Assembly (NCBI GenBank): GCA_934216375.1
Contig: CAKQBP010000040.1
Coordinates: 1-9,445, forward strand
Reading direction: 5' to 3'
Length of the DNA: 9,445 nt
DNA from: an uncultured Veillonella sp.
GTDB taxonomy: Bacteria; Bacillota; Negativicutes; Veillonellales; Veillonellaceae
A program made the translations under genes and the position numbers. How positions within the stretch are numbered: the stretch's first letter is position 1; each line of letters starts with the position of its first letter. Under the pieces are notes generated by a model, which was not told the DNA's origin, made no database searches, and saw only the letters and a program-made list of their open reading frames with translations. Positions 7,026 through 9,445 of the stretch are shown in pieces.

Positions 7026-7601
7026 ATGGAATTATTAAAAGAACGCATTCGTGAAGAAGGGATTGTCCTCAATAATCGGGTGCTGAAAGTAGATGGTTTC
7101 TTAAACCATCAAATCGATCCACAATTGTTTAAGGCAATTGGTAAAGAAATCGCGGATCGTTACCGTGATGCAGGTGTACAACGTATTGTTACCATCGAAG
7201 CATCTGGTATTGCGTTGGCGTTGATGGCCGCGCTTGAACTAGACGTGCCATTGGTATTTGCGCGTAAGAAAAAATCCATCCTTATGGTAGATGATGTATA
7301 TCATAGTGTTGTGTACTCTTATACAAAAGAAGAGAATTATGATATCACTATTTCTAAAAAATTCTTGCCAGCTGGTGAAAAAGTGTTGATTATCGATGAC
7401 TTCTTGGCATCTGGTGAGGCTGCTATGGGCCTTGCTAAATTGGTTCAAGACGCAGGTGATGAAGTAGTAGGAATGGCGATTGCTATCGAAAAATCCTTCC
7501 AACCTGGTCGTGAACGCCTCGAAAATGCGGGCTACCGTGTAGAGTCTTTAGTTCGCATTAAAGAATTCAAAGATAATGGTTGTGTGTTTATCGAAGACTA
7601 A
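7026..7601 (+). CDS. xpt: Xanthine phosphoribosyltransferase
   Basis: A 191-residue cytoplasmic salvage enzyme that transfers the phosphoribosyl group of PRPP to xanthine, giving XMP, which GuaA converts to GMP. The PRPP-binding motif LIIDDFLASGEAA is at 121-133. The N-terminus, with VLKVDGFLNHQIDP (19-32), is typical of the Xpt branch rather than adenine phosphoribosyltransferase. Further conserved segments are EASGIALA (58-65) and FARKKKS (78-84). Length matches B. subtilis Xpt (about 194). The ATG at 7026 is chosen because GGAGG (7012-7016) lies 9 nt upstream and MELLKERIREEGI aligns with the family start; an in-frame ATG at 7008 precedes the ribosome binding site and is rejected. No pbuX permease gene follows, unlike in Bacillus; two small paralogous genes do, without a terminator between, so the three are probably one operon. 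Confidence 0.93.
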   Translation: MELLKERIREEGIVLNNRVLKVDGFLNHQIDPQLFKAIGKEIADRYRDAGVQRIVTIEASGIALALMAALELDVPLVFARKKKSILMVDDVYHSVVYSYTKEENYDITISKKFLPAGEKVLIIDDFLASGEAAMGLAKLVQDAGDEVVGMAIAIEKSFQPGRERLENAGYRVESLVRIKEFKDNGCVFIED

Positions 7602-7628
7602 TTAGTCTGATTATTGTTAGAGGAAATT

Positions 7629-8075
7629 ATGAATAAAAAAGCAGAAAAATTTGACTTACTTGTTGCTGATCTTAACAAAGGCGGCAACACTTGGTTTACA
7701 AAGGAAGAAATGACAGACGATCTTAATACAGTTGTATATCATGGTCATTTGGATGTTCATGATCATAGCCTACCTGTGTTCATCGTTGTAGACGATTCCG
7801 CTTTCACTTATGCACGCATTGCTATCACAACAACATCTATCGATGAAAAAGTGATTCCTGCGGTGTTGAAAGAGCTTAACACGTTAAATCAAGATTATAA
7901 AGTGTCAAAATATTATGTGAGCGTTGAAGACAATAATATTTATATGGATGTGTCTATGCCATGTTTAAATGAACAATTTGATCCTACCGTAGTAGTAAAT
8001 CTTTTGCTCGAAGTAATTCAACCGCATTTAGATGCTGTACATAAAGATATTCTTAAAGTAGCTGGTTTAGCTTAA
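7629..8075 (+). CDS. Small acidic protein of unknown function, possibly YbjN-like (paralogue A)
   Basis: The product has 148 residues and no signal peptide, membrane helix or obvious catalytic motif, so it is probably cytoplasmic. The layout is a basic N-terminus, a TVVY strand (34-37), LPVFIVVDD (48-56), a middle helix ending in LNTLNQDYKVSKYYV (83-97), VEDNNIYMDVS (99-109), then FDP (117-119) and a C-terminal amphipathic helix. This beta-rich then helical order, with LN.LN..YK followed by a D/E-rich strand and FDP, resembles the YbjN-like/secretion-chaperone-like fold, but that is recognition by eye and no function follows. The ATG at 7629 is chosen because AGAGG lies 5 nt upstream; the TTG at 7614 is rejected. 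It starts 27 bases after xpt and its stop is 11 bases before the next gene, which is its paralogue. An operon with xpt is likely. Confidence 0.8.
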   Translation: MNKKAEKFDLLVADLNKGGNTWFTKEEMTDDLNTVVYHGHLDVHDHSLPVFIVVDDSAFTYARIAITTTSIDEKVIPAVLKELNTLNQDYKVSKYYVSVEDNNIYMDVSMPCLNEQFDPTVVVNLLLEVIQPHLDAVHKDILKVAGLA

Positions 8076-8086
8076 TAGAGGTTGTT

Positions 8087-8527
8087 ATGAATCCTAAATC
8101 CTTATTATTTGATAAGTTCTTGAAAGAAGAAGAAATCATATCTTTTGAACGCAAGGATTTTGATGATGAAGACGGTACAGTAGTATATCGTTCTTATATC
8201 AAATCCCCATTATGGGATATGCCTTTGTTCGTCATTCTCGATAATAGTATTTATAGCGTAATTCGTTTGGTGTTGGGTCCTGAAAAGGTAACGGCACAAA
8301 ACATGAACGCTTTGAATGCCTTAATCAATCGGGATAATGCGACGTATAAAAATTACAAACTATATATTGATGAACAAGATTCTAGCCTATACTTGGATTG
8401 CGTATATATGTGTGGTGATGATGCGTTCGAGCCGGCATTGATGTATGCGTTGATGTCTTCTATTGTAGATTATATTCCTGAATCTGTAGGTGAATTGAAA
8501 GCTGCCTTTGAAAGTGGTACTCACTAA
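8087..8527 (+). CDS. Small acidic protein of unknown function, possibly YbjN-like (paralogue B)
   Basis: A 146-residue cytoplasmic protein collinear with its upstream neighbour. Shared landmarks are TVVY (31-34 here, 34-37 there), MPLFVILDN versus LPVFIVVDD, LNALINRDNATYKNYKLYI versus LNTLNQDYKVSKYYV, D-x-x-x-LYLD versus D-x-x-IYMD, and FEP versus FDP (114-116). Identity is modest, so the tandem duplication is old or the two have diverged in role, for example as a heterodimer; that is inference. AGAGG (8077-8081) lies 5 nt before the ATG. It is the last gene of the putative xpt operon, closed by a terminator at 8572. No catalytic residues are conspicuous. The exact function is unknown. Confidence 0.8.
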   Translation: MNPKSLLFDKFLKEEEIISFERKDFDDEDGTVVYRSYIKSPLWDMPLFVILDNSIYSVIRLVLGPEKVTAQNMNALNALINRDNATYKNYKLYIDEQDSSLYLDCVYMCGDDAFEPALMYALMSSIVDYIPESVGELKAAFESGTH

Positions 8528-8571
8528 TCAATAATAGATACAAGTTAAGTGGTCTAATGTTCGGAATTATG

Positions 8572-8613
8572 AAAAGCGGATAACCTGTTTTTAACGGGGT
8601 TATCCGCTTTTTT
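8572..8613 (+). terminator. Terminator of the xpt operon
   Basis: A perfect 14-bp stem (8572-8585 with 8598-8611) with a 12-base loop and six T residues (8608-8613) makes a strong intrinsic terminator, 45 bases past the last stop codon. It isolates purE from upstream transcription. Confidence 0.92.
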
Positions 8614-8806
8614 ATATGGATAAGCAAAACCATACAAATATTATGATTGATAGAATAAATTTATGCTGTTATAAGATTGCAAAGACAGTATTCTATTTTG
8701 CAGATTTATTTAAGCTTAATTTATATGATGCAATCTACCTTTTTATAATAGTTCGGAATATAACGAATGATAAAAATATTTAATAAAAAAATATTCGAAA
8801 ATAGTA
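8614..8806. other. AT-rich intergenic region upstream of purE
   Basis: About 190 bases with no gene on either strand. They hold a possible distal promoter (8647-8675), an 8-bp inverted repeat AGATTGCA/TGCAATCT (8674-8681 and 8729-8736), the palindrome TTAAGCTTAA near 8710, and GTTCGGAAT (8751-8759), which repeats a 9-mer at 8559-8567. It also holds CGAA at 8764-8767 and the palindrome-like TATTCGAAAATA (8792-8803) just upstream of the proximal promoter. These look like possible regulator sites, but none matches an operator I can name. Confidence 0.4.
8647..8675 (+). promoter_or_regulatory. Possible distal promoter of the purE operon
   Basis: TTGATA (8647-8652) is exactly 17 bp from TATAAG (8670-8675). 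If used, it would add about 160 nt to the purE leader. In such AT-rich sequence a chance match is quite possible. Confidence 0.3.
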
Positions 8807-8835
8807 TTGATTTTGTATATCTTAGGTGTTACAAT
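8807..8835 (+). promoter_or_regulatory. Promoter of the purE operon
   Basis: TTGATT (8807-8812) and TACAAT (8830-8835) are separated by 17 bp. The start is expected near 8842, placing the Shine-Dalgarno site of the leader ORF within the first 10 or so bases of the mRNA, so ribosomes could load almost as soon as the RNA emerges. TTCGAAAATA abuts the -35 on its upstream side. Confidence 0.7.
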
Positions 8836-8860
8836 TTGAATACAAGAAGGAGGTAGCGCC

Positions 8861-8953
8861 GTGAACTATGCAAATCAACAAACTCAAAGCAAGTCTACGG
8901 AGGCTATTTGTGCGCATTTGTCCCAGTCTGTTTCGGCTGGGCTTTTTTATTAG
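8861..8953 (+). CDS. 30-residue leader peptide of the purE operon
   Basis: This short ORF starts with GTG and ends with TAG. Its Shine-Dalgarno, AAGGAGG (8847-8853), lies 7 nt from the GTG and is among the best in the window, which is the main reason to believe it is translated. The peptide begins MNYANQQTQSKS and ends SAGLFY; it has no signal-peptide or toxin-like character. Three of codons 6-9 are glutamine. Codons 21-30 are read through an intrinsic terminator hairpin, and the stop codon overlaps the purE Shine-Dalgarno, so purE lies only 8 nt downstream. The most likely role is regulatory: translation through the hairpin would prevent termination and couple into purE. It resembles the E. 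coli pyrBI leader in layout, not in sequence. Peptide function as such is doubtful. Confidence 0.65.
   Translation: MNYANQQTQSKSTEAICAHLSQSVSAGLFY
8922..8948 (+). terminator. Attenuator (intrinsic terminator) within the purE leader ORF
   Basis: CCCAGTC (8922-8928) pairs with GGCTGGG (8935-8941) through seven pairs including one T-G, with the loop TGTTTC. After one C come six T residues (8943-8948). This is a standard intrinsic terminator sitting between the promoter and purE, so it can only make sense as a conditional attenuator. It lies wholly inside the leader ORF, so a ribosome on codons 20-30 would block its folding. I find no strong competing antiterminator stem. Confidence 0.75.
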
Positions 8954-8961
8954 GAGGATCT

Positions 8962-9445
8962 ATGAAGGTCGGTATTATCATGGGCAGCAAGTCTGACCTA
9001 GACACAATGAAAAAGGCATCTGCCGTACTTGATGAATTCAAAATCCCTTATGAAATGGTTATTGCCTCAGCTCATCGTACCCCAGAGGCTGTGAAGAACT
9101 TTGTCACACGACTTGAAGATGAAGGGGCTATCGCTTTTATTGCTGGTGCTGGCGCGGCGGCTCATTTACCTGGTGTGGTGGCGAGCTTCACTACATTACC
9201 TGTTATCGGCATTCCTCTTAATGCAACGGCTCTAAAAGGCATTGATTCTTTGCTTGCTATCGTTCAAATGCCATCTGGTATGCCTGTAGCAACTATGGCT
9301 GTAGATGGTGCTAAAAATGCAGCGCTCTTTGCAGTACAAATTGGAGCAGCTTTCAATAAAGACCTGAAAGAACAATATCAACTATATCGTAAAGATATGG
9401 CTGAAAAAGTCTTAGCAGACAATGCAGAATTACAAGGTGCTATTC
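8962..9445 (+). CDS. purE: N5-carboxyaminoimidazole ribonucleotide mutase (PurE, class I), cut by the window end
   Basis: The first 161 codons are present with no stop; PurE proteins are usually 160-170 residues, so nearly all of it is here. It converts N5-CAIR to CAIR in de novo purine synthesis in the cytoplasm, normally working after PurK. Visible motifs are GSKSDLDTM (8-16), SAHRTP (36-41), AGAGAAAHLPG (63-73) and DSLLAIVQMPSGMPVAT (96-112), which place it in the bacterial class I group rather than the AIR carboxylase (class II) group. The usual GAGGAAHLPG loop reads GAGAAAHLPG here. AGGAGG (8952-8957) lies 4 nt before the ATG and overlaps the stop of the leader ORF, suggesting translational coupling. 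It is probably the first gene of a pur operon that continues beyond the window. Confidence 0.95.
   Translation, partial: MKVGIIMGSKSDLDTMKKASAVLDEFKIPYEMVIASAHRTPEAVKNFVTRLEDEGAIAFIAGAGAAAHLPGVVASFTTLPVIGIPLNATALKGIDSLLAIVQMPSGMPVATMAVDGAKNAALFAVQIGAAFNKDLKEQYQLYRKDMAEKVLADNAELQGAI

Noticed and set aside
7595..7608. AGACTAATTAGTCT as a terminator between xpt and the next gene
   Set aside because: It is a perfect palindrome, but as a hairpin only a 5-bp AT-rich stem forms, with no T tract after it; read-through into the downstream genes is expected.
8674..8736. AGATTGCA/TGCAATCT inverted repeat as an RNA structure or terminator
   Set aside because: The 47-base spacer and AT-rich surroundings make a stable fold unlikely, and an 8-bp match over this span can arise by chance; noted only in the intergenic entry.
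8752..8799. B. subtilis-style PurBox pair upstream of purE
   Set aside because: TTCG and CGAA cores are present, but the CGAA-to-TTCG spacing (26 nt between 8767 and 8794) does not fit the 16-17 nt of known PurBox pairs, and the flanks do not match.
8854..8948. Possible ZTP (pfl) riboswitch in the purE leader
   Set aside because: GCGCCGTGAACT and CGGCTGGGC recall pieces of the pfl motif, which does occur upstream of pur genes, but the conserved GUGACUGGCG and CCGCCUGGGCA elements are not intact and the second piece is simply the terminator arm. An Rfam RF01750 scan would settle it; a significant hit would replace the leader-peptide model.

Overview
The window looks like chromosomal DNA of an AT-rich, low-GC Gram-positive-lineage anaerobe, most likely a Negativicute close to Veillonella. 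The evidence is a class A flavodiiron protein, a very long single-chain PurL of the clostridial type, a tRNA-Ser with encoded CCA, strong GGAGG ribosome binding sites and compact intrinsic terminators. The genus is inferred from general family resemblance, not from a search. I see no mobile elements, CRISPR arrays, phage genes or rRNA.

Layout. The left quarter is read leftward. It holds a tRNA-Ser(GGA) with its own consensus promoter and terminator (about 113-295), then fprA, a flavodiiron O2/NO reductase (457-1692), preceded by a promoter and a clean 16-bp dyad. Next, also leftward, is monocistronic purL (1858-5598), closed by a terminator at 1806-1834. A divergent intergenic region rich in dyad symmetry (5599-5865) separates purL from a rightward LysR-family regulator (5866-6771). 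After the lysR terminator comes a rightward unit of xpt (xanthine phosphoribosyltransferase) plus two small paralogous genes of unknown function (7026-8527), closed by a strong terminator. The right end begins the next purine unit: promoter, a short leader ORF, an intrinsic terminator inside that ORF, and purE, which runs off the window.

Theme. Apart from the tRNA and fprA, this is a purine neighbourhood: de novo synthesis (purL, purE), base salvage (xpt) and a regulator divergent from purL. None of the pur/xpt leaders shows a recognisable purine riboswitch or a convincing B. subtilis-type PurBox pair, so control appears to be by other means.

The most interesting item is the purE leader (8836-8961). 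A 30-codon ORF with a near-perfect Shine-Dalgarno site spans a terminator hairpin, and its stop codon overlaps the purE Shine-Dalgarno. This architecture resembles E. coli pyrBI-type attenuation, in which a ribosome following closely behind RNA polymerase prevents terminator folding. It would be a translation-coupled purine attenuator. That role is inferred from sequence only.
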